From: JAIOIW01 sp050304175
GTDB taxonomy: Bacteria; Pseudomonadota; Alphaproteobacteria; Rhizobiales; Rhizobiaceae
Length of the DNA stretch: 28,105 bases
Reading direction: 5' to 3'
Assembly (NCBI GenBank): GCA_050304175.1
Contig: JBNLDE010000080.1
Coordinates: 1-28,105, forward strand
In this document: piece after piece, positions 1-7,988 of the stretch
Layout: every line of letters starts with the position of its first letter
Position numbering within the stretch: position 1 is the first letter of the stretch
Translations under genes and position numbers: made by a program
Notes under the pieces: model-generated
Database searches by the model: none
What the model was told of the DNA's origin: nothing
What the model saw: only the letters and a program-made list of their open reading frames with translations

Positions 1-958
1 CACCCTCGAACTTGTCCCAGACCGGCTTCATGGTCGTAACCCATTCGGTACGCTGTTCCGGAGAAAGTTCGCGGATGGTACCACCGGCATCCAAGATGTT
101 CTGACGGCAGGCAGCTTCCTTCTTGCCCACCGCGTCGTTTGCCTCGTTCGTCACCTCATCGACGATCGAGACGAACTGGTCGCGGATATCGGGTTCCAGA
201 CCGTTCAGCCACTCGGTCGAGGTGACCAGCAGATAGGCAAGCGCCTGGTGGTTGGTGTCGGTCACGCCGTCCTGGACCTCGAAGAACTTCTGCTTGTAGA
301 TGTTGCACCAGGAGTTTTCCTGGCCGTCGACGACACCGGTCTGCAGCGCGCCGTAGACTTCCTTGAAGGCCAGCTTCTGGGCCGATGCGCCCATCGCCTC
401 GATCATCGCGACGGCGACGTCGGAGGTCTGGACCCGGAATTTCAGCCCGGCGGCGTCAGACGGCACCAGCAGCGGCTTCTTGGCCGAGAAGTACTTCATG
501 CCGCTCATCCAGTAGCCGAGACCGGTATAGCCCTGGCTGTCTTCCATGACCTTCAGCAGTTCCTTGCCCTTGGGGCTGTTGGTGAACGCCTTCACCGCGC
601 CCAGGTCGGAGAAGATGAACGGCAGGTCGAATACGCGGTATTTCAGCGTGTAGGCCTCGAACTTCGAAAGCGAGGGGGCGGCCAGTTGGACGTCGCCGAG
701 CAGCAGCGCCTCCATGACCTTGTCGTCGTCGAACAGCGTCGAGTTCGGATAAACTTCCATGCAGGCCTTGCCGTCCATCTCCTTGTTGACGCGGGCGGCG
801 AGCAGGGTCGCCGCGTCACCCTTGGGATGTCCGCTTGCCGCAACCACATGGCTGAACTTGATGACCATCTCGCCAGAGTCGCAGCCTTCCGAGGCCATCG
901 CCTGGCCGGCGGCAAAGGTAAGCGCAAGCGCCGATACGGCGCCGAGAAGCTTTTTCAT
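1..958 (-). CDS. dctP: TRAP transporter substrate-binding protein DctP (3' end outside window)
   Basis: Periplasmic solute-binding subunit of a tripartite ATP-independent (TRAP) transporter, which captures a carboxylate such as a C4-dicarboxylate and delivers it to the DctQM membrane subunits. The translation opens with a signal peptide (MKKLLGAVSALALTFAAG..., cleavage after about residue 22). It has family hallmarks: FSHVVAASGHPKG near the mature N-terminus, a KFRVQTSDV stretch carrying the conserved substrate-binding Arg, and GVVDGQENSW. 319 codons are visible and the stop lies beyond base 1; family members are usually 320-340 aa, so little is missing. The ATG is fixed by a GGAGG six bases upstream. 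It lies downstream of dctD on the same strand behind its own sigma-54 promoter. DctQM would be expected just outside the window. The family is certain; the exact ligand is inferred from the dctBD neighbours. Confidence 0.93.
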   Translation of the reverse strand, partial: MKKLLGAVSALALTFAAGQAMASEGCDSGEMVIKFSHVVAASGHPKGDAATLLAARVNKEMDGKACMEVYPNSTLFDDDKVMEALLLGDVQLAAPSLSKFEAYTLKYRVFDLPFIFSDLGAVKAFTNSPKGKELLKVMEDSQGYTGLGYWMSGMKYFSAKKPLLVPSDAAGLKFRVQTSDVAVAMIEAMGASAQKLAFKEVYGALQTGVVDGQENSWCNIYKQKFFEVQDGVTDTNHQALAYLLVTSTEWLNGLEPDIRDQFVSIVDEVTNEANDAVGKKEAACRQNILDAGGTIRELSPEQRTEWVTTMKPVWDKFEG

Positions 959-1103
959 GGTAGTCCTCCACATTGCGGGCTTTCGCCCGCATCAGGTTAA
1001 AAATATCCGGGAAAATGATTTGGACCGCAAGTCGCCCTGCGGTTTCCGTCAGCCTCTCCTCCCAGACGGCAGGGCGCGATGCGCCACAGTCCGCAAAGAA
1101 GTC

Positions 1104-1119
1104 TGCAAGCCGCGTGCCA
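1104..1119 (-). promoter_or_regulatory. Sigma-54 (-24/-12) promoter of dctP
   Basis: On the minus strand the sequence reads TGGCAC-N5-TTGCA, an exact match to the RpoN consensus (TGGCAC at 1119-1114, TTGCA at 1108-1104). The invariant GG and GC have the correct spacing. Transcription would begin near 1093, giving a leader of about 135 nt before the dctP ATG at 958. It sits between dctD, encoding a sigma-54 activator, and dctP, exactly where a DctD-controlled promoter is expected. Confidence 0.88.
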
Positions 1120-1177
1120 AGTCGGCGCGGTTTTCTCTGCGTCAGGGAATCCGGTTACCAATCAATGTCTTGGCGAA

Positions 1178-1205
1178 GCGGAACCGGAAGCGACAGGATT
1201 TCCGC
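1178..1205. promoter_or_regulatory. Candidate DctD enhancer (upstream activating) dyad
   Basis: Inverted half-sites GCGGAA (1178-1183) and TTCCGC (1200-1205) are separated by 16 bp, about two helical turns centre to centre. They lie roughly 85-112 bp upstream of the predicted dctP transcription start, a usual distance for a sigma-54 enhancer. Assignment to DctD is inferred from position; the half-sites are short and GC-rich, so chance occurrence is possible. Confidence 0.33.
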
Positions 1206-1249
1206 GCGCCGCCGCCGTTACGTCTCCTACCCACCGGGCGCGTCCGGCC

Positions 1250-1265
1250 GGGTAGCTGGCTACCC
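1250..1265. repeat. Inverted repeat over the dctD stop codon
   Basis: GGGTAGC-TG-GCTACCC forms a perfect 7-bp stem overlapping the last codons and stop of dctD. No T-run follows on the minus strand, so it is not a classical intrinsic terminator. It could be an RNA 3'-end stabilising hairpin or part of the dctP control region. Confidence 0.45.
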
Positions 1266-2615
1266 ATCCGCCGCCTGATCGTCACCGACCGAAACGCCGA
1301 GGCGCTTGATCTTGTCGTACAGGCCTTTGCGCGACAGTCCGAGCGCCTCGTAGGTCTCTTTCATCCTCCCGCCATGGCGCTTCAGCTCGGTTTCGATCAC
1401 TGCTTTTTCATAAGCCGCGACGCGCTCGGCCAGCCCGCCCTCGCCCGCGACCGCACCGCCATGGCCGTTGCCCGAAAAGCCCCGCCAAAGGCCAAGCACC
1501 CAGCGGTCGGCGATATTGCGCAGTTCGCGCACGTTCCCGGGCCAGTCATGGCCTGCCAATTCGCCCTCCAGCGCCGGCGTCATGTCGGGAATGTCGCGGC
1601 GGTAGCGCGCGCGCGCCTCGCGCGCCAGGTGCACGAACAGCAGCGGGATGTCGTCCTTGCGCTCGCGCAGCGGCGGGATCGTCAGTGTGGCGACGCCGAG
1701 TCGGTAATAGAGGTCGGCGCGAAACCGGCCGGCCGCGCTTTCCGCCGCCAGGTCCGACTTGGTCGCGGCAACGAACCGGACATCGAGGTCGATCCGCTTG
1801 TTCGACCCGAGCCGTTCGACCGCTCGGTGCTCGATGGCGCGCAGCAGCTTGACCTGGAGATCGAGCGGCATCGACTCGATCTCGTCGAGGAACACGGTGC
1901 CGCCATTGGCGTGCTCCAGCTTGCCGACCCGCTGCTTTTGCGCGCCGGTAAACGCGCCCGGCTCGTGCCCGAACAACTCGCTTTCGAATATGTCGGCCGG
2001 GATCGCGCCGCAATTGATCGCGACGAAATTGGCCGACGCGCGGCCGGAAAAATCGTGCAACGCGCGCGCCACCACCTCCTTGCCCGACCCTGTTTCGCCG
2101 AGCACCAGCACATCCACGTCGGTGTCGGCGATCGCGGCGATTTCCTCGCGCAGGCGGCGGATCGCCGGGTCGCGCCCGACAATGCGCGATTCCAAGTCGC
2201 TCGCATGCCCGAGCTCGGCGCGCAAGACGCGGTTTTCAAGCACCAGGCGGCGCTGGTGGAGGGCGCGGGTGACGACCGAGACAAGCCGCGCCGTGGCGAA
2301 CGGCTTTTCGATGAAATCGTAGGCACCGTCGCGCATCGCCTCCACCGCAAGCGCAATGTCGCCATGGCCGGTTATCAGCACCACCGGCAGCGCCGGGTCG
2401 ATCTCGCAAATCCGCCGCATCACGGTCAGACCGTCGCTGCCCGGCATGCGGATGTCGCTGACCACGACACCGGCGAACAGGCGGTCGATCACGTCGAGCG
2501 CCGGATCGGCGCGCGAGAAGGCGCGCACCGGCAGGTCTTCAAGCTCGAGCCCCTGGACCAGCGCGTGACGCAGATCGTCGTCGTCATCGATCAGGATGAC
2601 ACTGGCTTCGCTCAT
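1260..2615 (-). CDS. dctD: C4-dicarboxylate response regulator DctD (sigma-54 activator)
   Basis: NtrC-family response regulator, 451 aa. The N-terminal receiver domain (about 1-120) has the acidic cluster at 10-14, the phospho-acceptor D54 (VVSDIRMPG) and K104. The central AAA+ domain has Walker A GETGSGKE (173-180), the sigma-54-contacting GAFTGA loop (220-225) and Walker B VFLDEI (241-246). A Fis-type helix-turn-helix closes the protein (about 405-445, ending LSRKGLYDKIKRLGV). It is expected to be phosphorylated by DctB, encoded immediately upstream with a 4-bp ATGA overlap, and to activate RpoN polymerase at the promoter found at 1104-1119. The name rests on pairing with a DctB-type kinase, the adjacent dctP and the sigma-54 site. 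Confidence 0.92.
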   Translation of the reverse strand: MSEASVILIDDDDDLRHALVQGLELEDLPVRAFSRADPALDVIDRLFAGVVVSDIRMPGSDGLTVMRRICEIDPALPVVLITGHGDIALAVEAMRDGAYDFIEKPFATARLVSVVTRALHQRRLVLENRVLRAELGHASDLESRIVGRDPAIRRLREEIAAIADTDVDVLVLGETGSGKEVVARALHDFSGRASANFVAINCGAIPADIFESELFGHEPGAFTGAQKQRVGKLEHANGGTVFLDEIESMPLDLQVKLLRAIEHRAVERLGSNKRIDLDVRFVAATKSDLAAESAAGRFRADLYYRLGVATLTIPPLRERKDDIPLLFVHLAREARARYRRDIPDMTPALEGELAGHDWPGNVRELRNIADRWVLGLWRGFSGNGHGGAVAGEGGLAERVAAYEKAVIETELKRHGGRMKETYEALGLSRKGLYDKIKRLGVSVGDDQAADG

Positions 2616-4414
2616 CCGCCCGCCTCCTCGAGCACCGTATCGGCCTTCGCGGCGGCGCTGGCAAGCCGCACGACGAACCGCGCGCCGCCGGCGTCCGACG
2701 TGCCCGCCTCAATCGTCCCCTCGAAATCCTTGACCAGGCTGTAGACGATCGACAGGCCGATGCCGATGCCCTCGCCCACGCCCTTGGTCGAGTAGAACGG
2801 CTCGAAGATCTGGTCGAGCCCCGCTTCGGCGATTCCGGGCCCGTTGTCCTCGACGATCAACAGGGTCGTGTCGCCATCGCGCGCGGAACTGATCTCGATC
2901 ACCGGATCCTGCGTCACCTTCTCGGAACCGACACCGGTTAGCGCGTCGATCCCGTTGTTGACGAGGTTGACGATCACCTGGGCCAGGCGGACACGCCCGG
3001 CGCGCACATGCAGCGAGCCGTCGAGATTGTCCCGGCGGATCGTGACCCCGACCTTCTTGGCCCGCGGCCCGACCAGCATCAGCGCTTCGTCGACGACCGG
3101 CCCGAGTTGCACGTCGTAGACGGTCGTGCCCGGCTTGCGGGCAAAGGCGAGCAGGGTCCTGGAGAGCTCAGACATCCGCTCGACAAGCCCGGATATGCGC
3201 TTGAGCGTATCCTTCGCGGCCGCATCCTGCCCGCGTGCGATGAACTGCGCGGCGTTGTCGGCATAGGTGCGGATGGCGGCAAGCGGCTGGTTGTATTCAT
3301 GGCTGAGCGTCGCCGACATCTGGCCAAGCGCGGCGAGCTTGGCCGCCTGGATCAGTTCGCTTTGCGTGCGGCGCAATTGTATCTCGGCTTCCGTGCGAAC
3401 CTCGACTTCGTGTTCCAGCGACAGGTTGGAGGCGGACAGCTCGGCGGTCCGGTCTCGCACCAGCCGCTCCAGCCTGAGCGCGCTTGCCCGGTCCCGGCGC
3501 AATCGCTGAACCAGCGCCGCGCGACGCTGGATCAGGTACCAGGTGACGATGCCGACGAGCGCGGCGGCAAGCGCGGCGATGATCATCGCGCTCCGGCGGG
3601 CGATTTCCACCGGCGAATAGTCGGCCAGCACATGCAGCGTCCAGTTGAGCAGCGGCAAATGGCGGGAGGCCTCCACGGCGCGCCCGCCATCGGCCACGTC
3701 GTACACACTCGCCGCCGCATCGACCGGCACCAGGATAGGGTCGCCGCCGGATTTCAGACGGCTCAGTCGCCAGTTGACCCGATTGCCGAGAAAGACGACG
3801 TCATCGGCCCCGGTGACGACAATCGGATTGGTGGAAAGCGACCATGCCGCCTCGATCTGGTCGAACCGTACATAGACGGCGATCGCCCCCTTGGCGCGAT
3901 TGCCCTCGCGCACGGCGGACGCGAAGATATAGGCGCGTTCGTTCTCCTCGAGCGACATGGTTTCGCGCCCGAGCCGGCCCTGCTTCGCAGCCTCGAAAAG
4001 CGTCGTCTCCTGCACCGAGGAATTGTCGAAGATGCCCCTCGCCGACGCAAAAATCCGCCCCTCCGCATCGGCGAAAGCGACGTCCTTGGCCCCGGAGAAT
4101 CCCGCGATCTCGATCGCCTTGGCGCGGGCGGTTTTCCGGTTGTCCGGCTCCCAGGGCCTGTCGAACAAGTTGGCAATGTCGTCGCGCCGGGCCAGCAACG
4201 GCGGCAGAAGCCGGTACTTTTCCAGGATCCCGTTGATCGTCTCCTGCTGCAGCGCCAGCGTTTCGCGCGCCGATGCGCGCACCTCGTCGAGCGCGCGGTC
4301 CCCGGCGACTTTCTGCAATCCGAGCGCAAGCAGCAGTCCGCCGAGCAGGGTGGCCGCGACCACGGCACGGCCAAGCCGCCTGTATCGGCGCACTAGTTCG
4401 TATCCGCTTGCCAT
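2612..4414 (-). CDS. dctB: C4-dicarboxylate sensor histidine kinase DctB
   Basis: Membrane-bound sensor kinase, 600 aa. It has an N-terminal transmembrane helix (about 16-34), a periplasmic sensor region (about 35-273) of the double-Cache/PAS type seen in DctB, and a second transmembrane helix (about 275-296). A coiled-coil linker follows. The dimerisation/phosphotransfer helix carries the phospho-accepting H372 (SATLSHEYNQPLAAIRTYAD). The C-terminal HATPase has an N box (NLVNNGIDAL), G1 box (VEDNGPGI) and G2 box (GIGIGLSIV). HEYNQPL is typical of this kinase subfamily. Its 3' end overlaps dctD by 4 bp, and its ATG begins only 13 bp after the modC stop with AAGGG as ribosome-binding site. It probably senses dicarboxylates for induction of the neighbouring TRAP transporter. 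Confidence 0.9.
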   Translation of the reverse strand: MASGYELVRRYRRLGRAVVAATLLGGLLLALGLQKVAGDRALDEVRASARETLALQQETINGILEKYRLLPPLLARRDDIANLFDRPWEPDNRKTARAKAIEIAGFSGAKDVAFADAEGRIFASARGIFDNSSVQETTLFEAAKQGRLGRETMSLEENERAYIFASAVREGNRAKGAIAVYVRFDQIEAAWSLSTNPIVVTGADDVVFLGNRVNWRLSRLKSGGDPILVPVDAAASVYDVADGGRAVEASRHLPLLNWTLHVLADYSPVEIARRSAMIIAALAAALVGIVTWYLIQRRAALVQRLRRDRASALRLERLVRDRTAELSASNLSLEHEVEVRTEAEIQLRRTQSELIQAAKLAALGQMSATLSHEYNQPLAAIRTYADNAAQFIARGQDAAAKDTLKRISGLVERMSELSRTLLAFARKPGTTVYDVQLGPVVDEALMLVGPRAKKVGVTIRRDNLDGSLHVRAGRVRLAQVIVNLVNNGIDALTGVGSEKVTQDPVIEISSARDGDTTLLIVEDNGPGIAEAGLDQIFEPFYSTKGVGEGIGIGLSIVYSLVKDFEGTIEAGTSDAGGARFVVRLASAAAKADTVLEEAGG

Positions 4415-4427
4415 GGTTCTGAGCCCT

Positions 4428-5537
4428 TCATGCGCCTCCCTTGGCCGCCGGATGCCGGATCAGCGCCCGGCGTTCCAGCGAAATGGCCTTGAGAAGAGCA
4501 TGAACCCGATCACCAGGCTTCAGGTCAAGTTCCGTCACGGATTTGCGCGTGATCCGCGCGCGAAGCCGCTGCTCCCCGAAGGCCAGCGCCAGTTCGGCGA
4601 AGGGGCCGTCGTCGGTGACGACTTCGAGCACGGTGACCGACAGCTTGTTGCGGATCGAGATCGCCTCGGGAACCGTGCGTGCAATCGCGATGTCGCGGGC
4701 GCGGATGCGCATGCGCACCGCATCGCCGGGCCCAAGCGCCGGCGCGACGAGTTCGATCAACTGGCCCTCGCTTTCGACCAAGGCCGTTCCGAACCCGGTG
4801 TCGAGACGCGCGACGCGTCCGTCGATCAGCGCGCTGGCCTCGTGCCGGCCAAGCGCGGGGCCCAGGTCTAGCCGGGCGAACACCTCAGCCGCTGGCCCCG
4901 CCGCAACAGCCTGTCCTTGCGACAGCACCACCATCGTGTCGGCGAGCCGGGCCACTTCCTCGATCTCGTGGCTGACATAGACGATTGGAATCCGCGCCTC
5001 GTCGCGCACCGCTTCCAGATAGGGGAGGATTTCCTGGCGGCGGCCCTGGTCGAGCGAGCTCAACGGCTCGTCCATCAGCAGGATCGCCGGATCAGACAAC
5101 AGCGCCCGGCCGATCGCGACGCGCTGGCGTTCGCCGCCCGACAGGCGCGCAGGCATGCGCTCGAGATGTTCGCTAAGCCCGAGCATGTCGATCACCTGCG
5201 CAAATCGTTGCGGCTCGGCGCGCCGGCCCGCCAGCGCGGCGTAGCGCAGGTTCCGTTCGACGCTCATATGCGGAAACAGGCGGCCGTCCTGGAACACGAA
5301 ACCGGTCCGGCGCGCAGCGGCCGCCACGTCGATCCCCGCCGCGCTGTCGAACAGCACCTGCCCGCCACTGGAAATCTTCCCCGACACCGGATGAACCATA
5401 CCCGCAATGGCCTTGAGGAGCGTTGTCTTTCCCGCGCCGGAATGTCCGAACAGGGCCGTAATCCCCGCGCCGGCCTGGAAAGCGGCATTGATCGCGAACG
5501 CGCCTACCTTCAATCGGATATCGACATCCAGCGTCAT
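4428..5537 (-). CDS. modC: Molybdate ABC transporter ATP-binding protein ModC
   Basis: Cytoplasmic ATPase powering molybdate import, 369 aa. ABC domain: Walker A GHSGAGKTT (31-39), Q-loop at VFQD, signature LSGGERQRVAIGRAL (132-146), Walker B ILLMDEP (152-158) and an H-loop in YVSHEIEEV. A C-terminal TOBE/Mop oxyanion-binding region (about 290-365) is characteristic of ModC. The frame is open far upstream through modB, but the ATG at 5537 is chosen because translation from there starts MTLDVDIRL, as in homologues, and it overlaps the modB stop by 4 bp (ATGA). It is the last mod gene, followed closely by dctB. Confidence 0.95.
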   Translation of the reverse strand: MTLDVDIRLKVGAFAINAAFQAGAGITALFGHSGAGKTTLLKAIAGMVHPVSGKISSGGQVLFDSAAGIDVAAAARRTGFVFQDGRLFPHMSVERNLRYAALAGRRAEPQRFAQVIDMLGLSEHLERMPARLSGGERQRVAIGRALLSDPAILLMDEPLSSLDQGRRQEILPYLEAVRDEARIPIVYVSHEIEEVARLADTMVVLSQGQAVAAGPAAEVFARLDLGPALGRHEASALIDGRVARLDTGFGTALVESEGQLIELVAPALGPGDAVRMRIRARDIAIARTVPEAISIRNKLSVTVLEVVTDDGPFAELALAFGEQRLRARITRKSVTELDLKPGDRVHALLKAISLERRALIRHPAAKGGA

Positions 5538-6217
5538 TTGCCGATCCTCCGGCTCAGGCGGCGCTGCAGCCATTCCGACATCACGACCGCGCCCAGGGCG
5601 ACGGCGATCGAGAAGGCGATCAGCCTGAGCGCACCCGCCTCTCCGCCCGGACTTTGCAGCAGCGAATAGACAGCCAGCGACAGTGTTTGCGTCTCTCCGG
5701 GGATGTTTGAAACGAAGGTGATCGTCGCGCCGAACTCGCCAAGCGCCTTGGCAAAGCCCAGCACGGCCCCCGCCAGGATCCCCGGCAGCGCCAATGGCAG
5801 CGTGATCGTCGCGAAGCGCAGCATCCGTCCGGCTCCGAGCGTTTCGGCGGCCTCGAGCAATCCGATATCGATTGCCTCCAGCGACAACCGGATAGGACGC
5901 ACCAGCAACGGAAACGCCATGACGCCGGCAGCGAGCGCCGCTCCGGTCCAGCGGAAGGCGAACTCGATGCCCAGCACTTCGGCGACCAGTCGCCCGGCCC
6001 AGCCCTGGCTGCCGAACCAAAGAAGCAAGGCGTAGCCGGTCACCACCGGCGGCACGACCAGCGGCAGCATGACAACGGCCTGCAGCAGCGTTTTGCCGGC
6101 AAAATCGCGCTTGGCCAGTATCCAGGCAACAAGGAAAGCGGGCGGCAGCGCGCACGCAATCGCCGCGAACGCGACCTTGAGTGACAGTGCGACGATGGCG
6201 GTTTCGGCCGGCGTCAT
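5534..6217 (-). CDS. modB: Molybdate ABC transporter permease ModB
   Basis: Inner-membrane permease, 227 aa, the usual length. Several hydrophobic helices span the sequence, starting with VALSLKVAFAAIACALPPAF. The EAA loop that docks on ModC is visible around EAAETLGAGRMLRFATITLP, followed by ALPGILAGAVLGFAKALGEF, a segment typical of ModB. It overlaps modA and modC by 4 bp each, so translational coupling is likely. It forms the ModB2C2 channel that receives molybdate from ModA. Confidence 0.95.
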   Translation of the reverse strand: MTPAETAIVALSLKVAFAAIACALPPAFLVAWILAKRDFAGKTLLQAVVMLPLVVPPVVTGYALLLWFGSQGWAGRLVAEVLGIEFAFRWTGAALAAGVMAFPLLVRPIRLSLEAIDIGLLEAAETLGAGRMLRFATITLPLALPGILAGAVLGFAKALGEFGATITFVSNIPGETQTLSLAVYSLLQSPGGEAGALRLIAFSIAVALGAVVMSEWLQRRLSRRIGK

Positions 6218-6966
6218 TTGCCGGCTCCGACGGGCGGCGGGAAAAAACCGGCATCGCGCAGGATCTTTTGTCCCTGCGCACCGCGCAGGAATTCCAGGAA
6301 ATCGGCCGCGGCCTTTCCGCCGCGAGTCGTCAAAGCGGCGGGATAGAGGACGCGGTCATGGGCCGACGGATCGAACGTGTAGGCGGCGGCGAGATCCGGC
6401 GCGACGGCAAGGTCGGAGCGATAGACGATCGCCGCGCCGACCTCGCCGCGCGAGACCAGTTCCAGCGCGACCCGGGCGTTCTCGCCGAACACCGCGTTGG
6501 GCCTGACCTTGTTCCACAGTCCGAGATGCTCCAGCGCCTGCTTCGCGTAGATGCCCGCCGGGACGTGGCCGGGATCGCCCATGGCGAAGCGGCCGGCCTC
6601 CAGCAGGGTCGCCGGCGTGCTCGTTTGGCTGCCGGAGACGGCTATGATCAATGCGTTCGACGCGATGTCGGCGCGTGTATTTTTGTCGATGGCCCCGCGG
6701 TCGCCGACCCAGTCCATCCAGTCCGTGTTGGCTGATATGTAGAGATCGGCCGGCGCGCCGGCGACGACCTGCTTGGCAAGGACGGAACTGGAAGCCGGCA
6801 CCACCTTGATCGGTATCCCGGTTGAGCCTTCGAACATTGCGCCAGCATGCTCGATCGCGTCCTTCATGCTCGCAGCGGCAAACACGGTCACGCCGTCACC
6901 GGCCGAGGCGGAAATGACTCCAAGCAGCAGGAGCAGGATTGACAGGAGATGGACGCAAACTCTCAT
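6214..6966 (-). CDS. modA: Molybdate-binding periplasmic protein ModA
   Basis: Periplasmic molybdate/tungstate-binding protein, 250 aa. It has a signal peptide (MRVCVHLLSILLLLLGVISA, cleavage near residue 22), then TVFAAASMKDAIEHAG, the ModA N-terminal motif whose Ser side chains bind the oxyanion, SSSVLAKQ (second anion-binding loop) and GEVGAAIVYRSD. The frame stays open 64 codons further upstream, but that extension is Arg-rich and unlike a secretion signal, so the ATG at 6966 is preferred. First gene of modABC. The 240-bp upstream gap (6967-7206) contains no ModE box that I can recognise and no gene. Confidence 0.94.
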   Translation of the reverse strand: MRVCVHLLSILLLLLGVISASAGDGVTVFAAASMKDAIEHAGAMFEGSTGIPIKVVPASSSVLAKQVVAGAPADLYISANTDWMDWVGDRGAIDKNTRADIASNALIIAVSGSQTSTPATLLEAGRFAMGDPGHVPAGIYAKQALEHLGLWNKVRPNAVFGENARVALELVSRGEVGAAIVYRSDLAVAPDLAAAYTFDPSAHDRVLYPAALTTRGGKAAADFLEFLRGAQGQKILRDAGFFPPPVGAGK

Positions 6967-7083
6967 CGCGGCTTCCGTTGCACGGCTGGATCGCCCACGG
7001 GCAGACCGCTGTCGTGCTGCATCTGGCTTCGGAAGGGATAGCCGGCATTGCCCGCGTCCCGGGCGATACGTCCCCCATTTTGT

Positions 7084-7096
7084 GCGGCAATGCCGC
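7084..7096. repeat. Short palindrome upstream of modA
   Basis: GCGGCA-A-TGCCGC, a perfect 6-bp stem about 120 bp upstream of the modA start. It could be an operator or RNA hairpin in the mod leader region, but it is short and may be chance in GC-rich DNA. Confidence 0.3.
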
Positions 7097-7126
7097 CCCT
7101 TGCCGCCGGGCATTTCCCACAAGCAA

Positions 7127-7156
7127 GGGCACGATGACCGTGCAGTCACCGTGCCC
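7127..7156 (-). terminator. Probable terminator hairpin after the DUF533 gene
   Basis: Arms GGGCACGATGAC and GTCACCGTGCCC pair over 12 positions with one mismatch around a 6-nt loop. On the minus strand the hairpin lies about 50 bp past the stop of the DUF533 gene and is followed by TTGCTTGT, a weak T-rich tract. It would separate that gene from modABC. Confidence 0.5.
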
Positions 7157-7206
7157 AAATCTACTGTCAGCGGAATGCCCGTGGCAAGGCCTCGTCGAAG
7201 GCCGCG

Positions 7207-7902
7207 TCAGGCCTTCATCTGTGAAACCGTCGACTCGATGTGTTCGACCAGCGCGGCCGGCAGCTTCAGGCGTCCGGCGAGCATGTCGAGATAGCCGCGC
7301 TCGGCGCGCGTGTCGGCGACAACCGCCAGCCGCGACGCGGTATAGAGCTCGACACGTTGAGCGTCGGTCTCGGCGGCCGCGACGAGTCCGTCGACATCGA
7401 CCGGGCGCTCCAACTCGCTCTGCAGGAACTCGGCCTCCTCTGTCTGGAAGCCGGCCATGGCCGCGCGCTCGCCGATCTTTTGCCGCTCCGAATCGTCGAT
7501 ATGGCCGTCGGCGCGCGCCGCCGCGATCATCGCCCGCACCAGCGTGAGCGCAAATTCGCTCTCGCCCTGGGGTGCCCGCGCGGGGTGGAAGCTGCTGTCC
7601 TCGGGCGGCGGCAGAATCGCCGGTTCGCCATCGGCGCCGTCGGGCGCGTCACCGTTCTGGTACCGTTTGTAGGCGTTGTAGGCGAGCCCCGCGACGGCCG
7701 CCAGGCCGCCGAGTTTCAGCGCCGAGCCCGTGATCGCGCGGCCGGTGCCGGTGCCCAGCAGGATCGCAGCGATCGCGCCGGTGGCAATCGGATTGTCCTT
7801 GGCGAGTTGAGTGGCCTGCGACGCCTTTTCGCGCACCGTCGAGTCTGTGCCCGGCACCGTGGTGCCAAGCAAGTCGTCGAGAAGCTTCTTGGGATCGAAC
7901 AT
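7207..7902 (-). CDS. DUF533/TerB-like (YebE family) protein
   Basis: 231-aa protein of the DUF533 family, related to the TerB helical domain. The N-terminus begins MFDPKKLLDDLLGT. A Gly/Ala-rich hydrophobic segment (about 40-72, TGAIAAILLGTGTGRAITGS onward) may insert in the membrane. An acidic, Pro-rich linker (about 80-115) leads to an all-helical TerB-like domain (about 120-231) containing ARADGHIDDSERQKI, the conserved acidic motif of that fold. The longer open frame upstream was rejected in favour of the ATG at 7902, which has GGAGG in front. Function is unknown; homologues are often annotated as tellurite-resistance-like without direct evidence. Confidence 0.85.
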   Translation of the reverse strand: MFDPKKLLDDLLGTTVPGTDSTVREKASQATQLAKDNPIATGAIAAILLGTGTGRAITGSALKLGGLAAVAGLAYNAYKRYQNGDAPDGADGEPAILPPPEDSSFHPARAPQGESEFALTLVRAMIAAARADGHIDDSERQKIGERAAMAGFQTEEAEFLQSELERPVDVDGLVAAAETDAQRVELYTASRLAVVADTRAERGYLDMLAGRLKLPAALVEHIESTVSQMKA

Positions 7903-7960
7903 CGGTGTCCTCCGCTGATTGTGCTCCGCCCCGGTTCCGGCAGACAGGTAGGCATGGGTG

Positions 7961-7980
7961 CGCGTCAATACAATGACGCG
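7961..7980. repeat. Inverted repeat between trhO and the DUF533 gene
   Basis: CGCGTCA-N6-TGACGCG, a perfect 7-bp dyad in the 86-bp gap upstream of the DUF533 gene. There is no following T-run, so an operator or weak RNA hairpin are both possible. Confidence 0.4.
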
Positions 7981-7988
7981 AGTCAATC

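Noticed and set aside
759..2744. Long plus-strand open frame (661 codons) across the dctP-dctD region
   Set aside because: It lies antisense to dctD and dctP, is Arg/Ala-rich without any family motif, and arises from high-GC antisense codon bias. The minus-strand genes have full domain motifs.
3008..4396. 462-codon plus-strand frame opposite dctB
   Set aside because: Antisense shadow; dctB shows all histidine-kinase boxes and overlaps dctD correctly.
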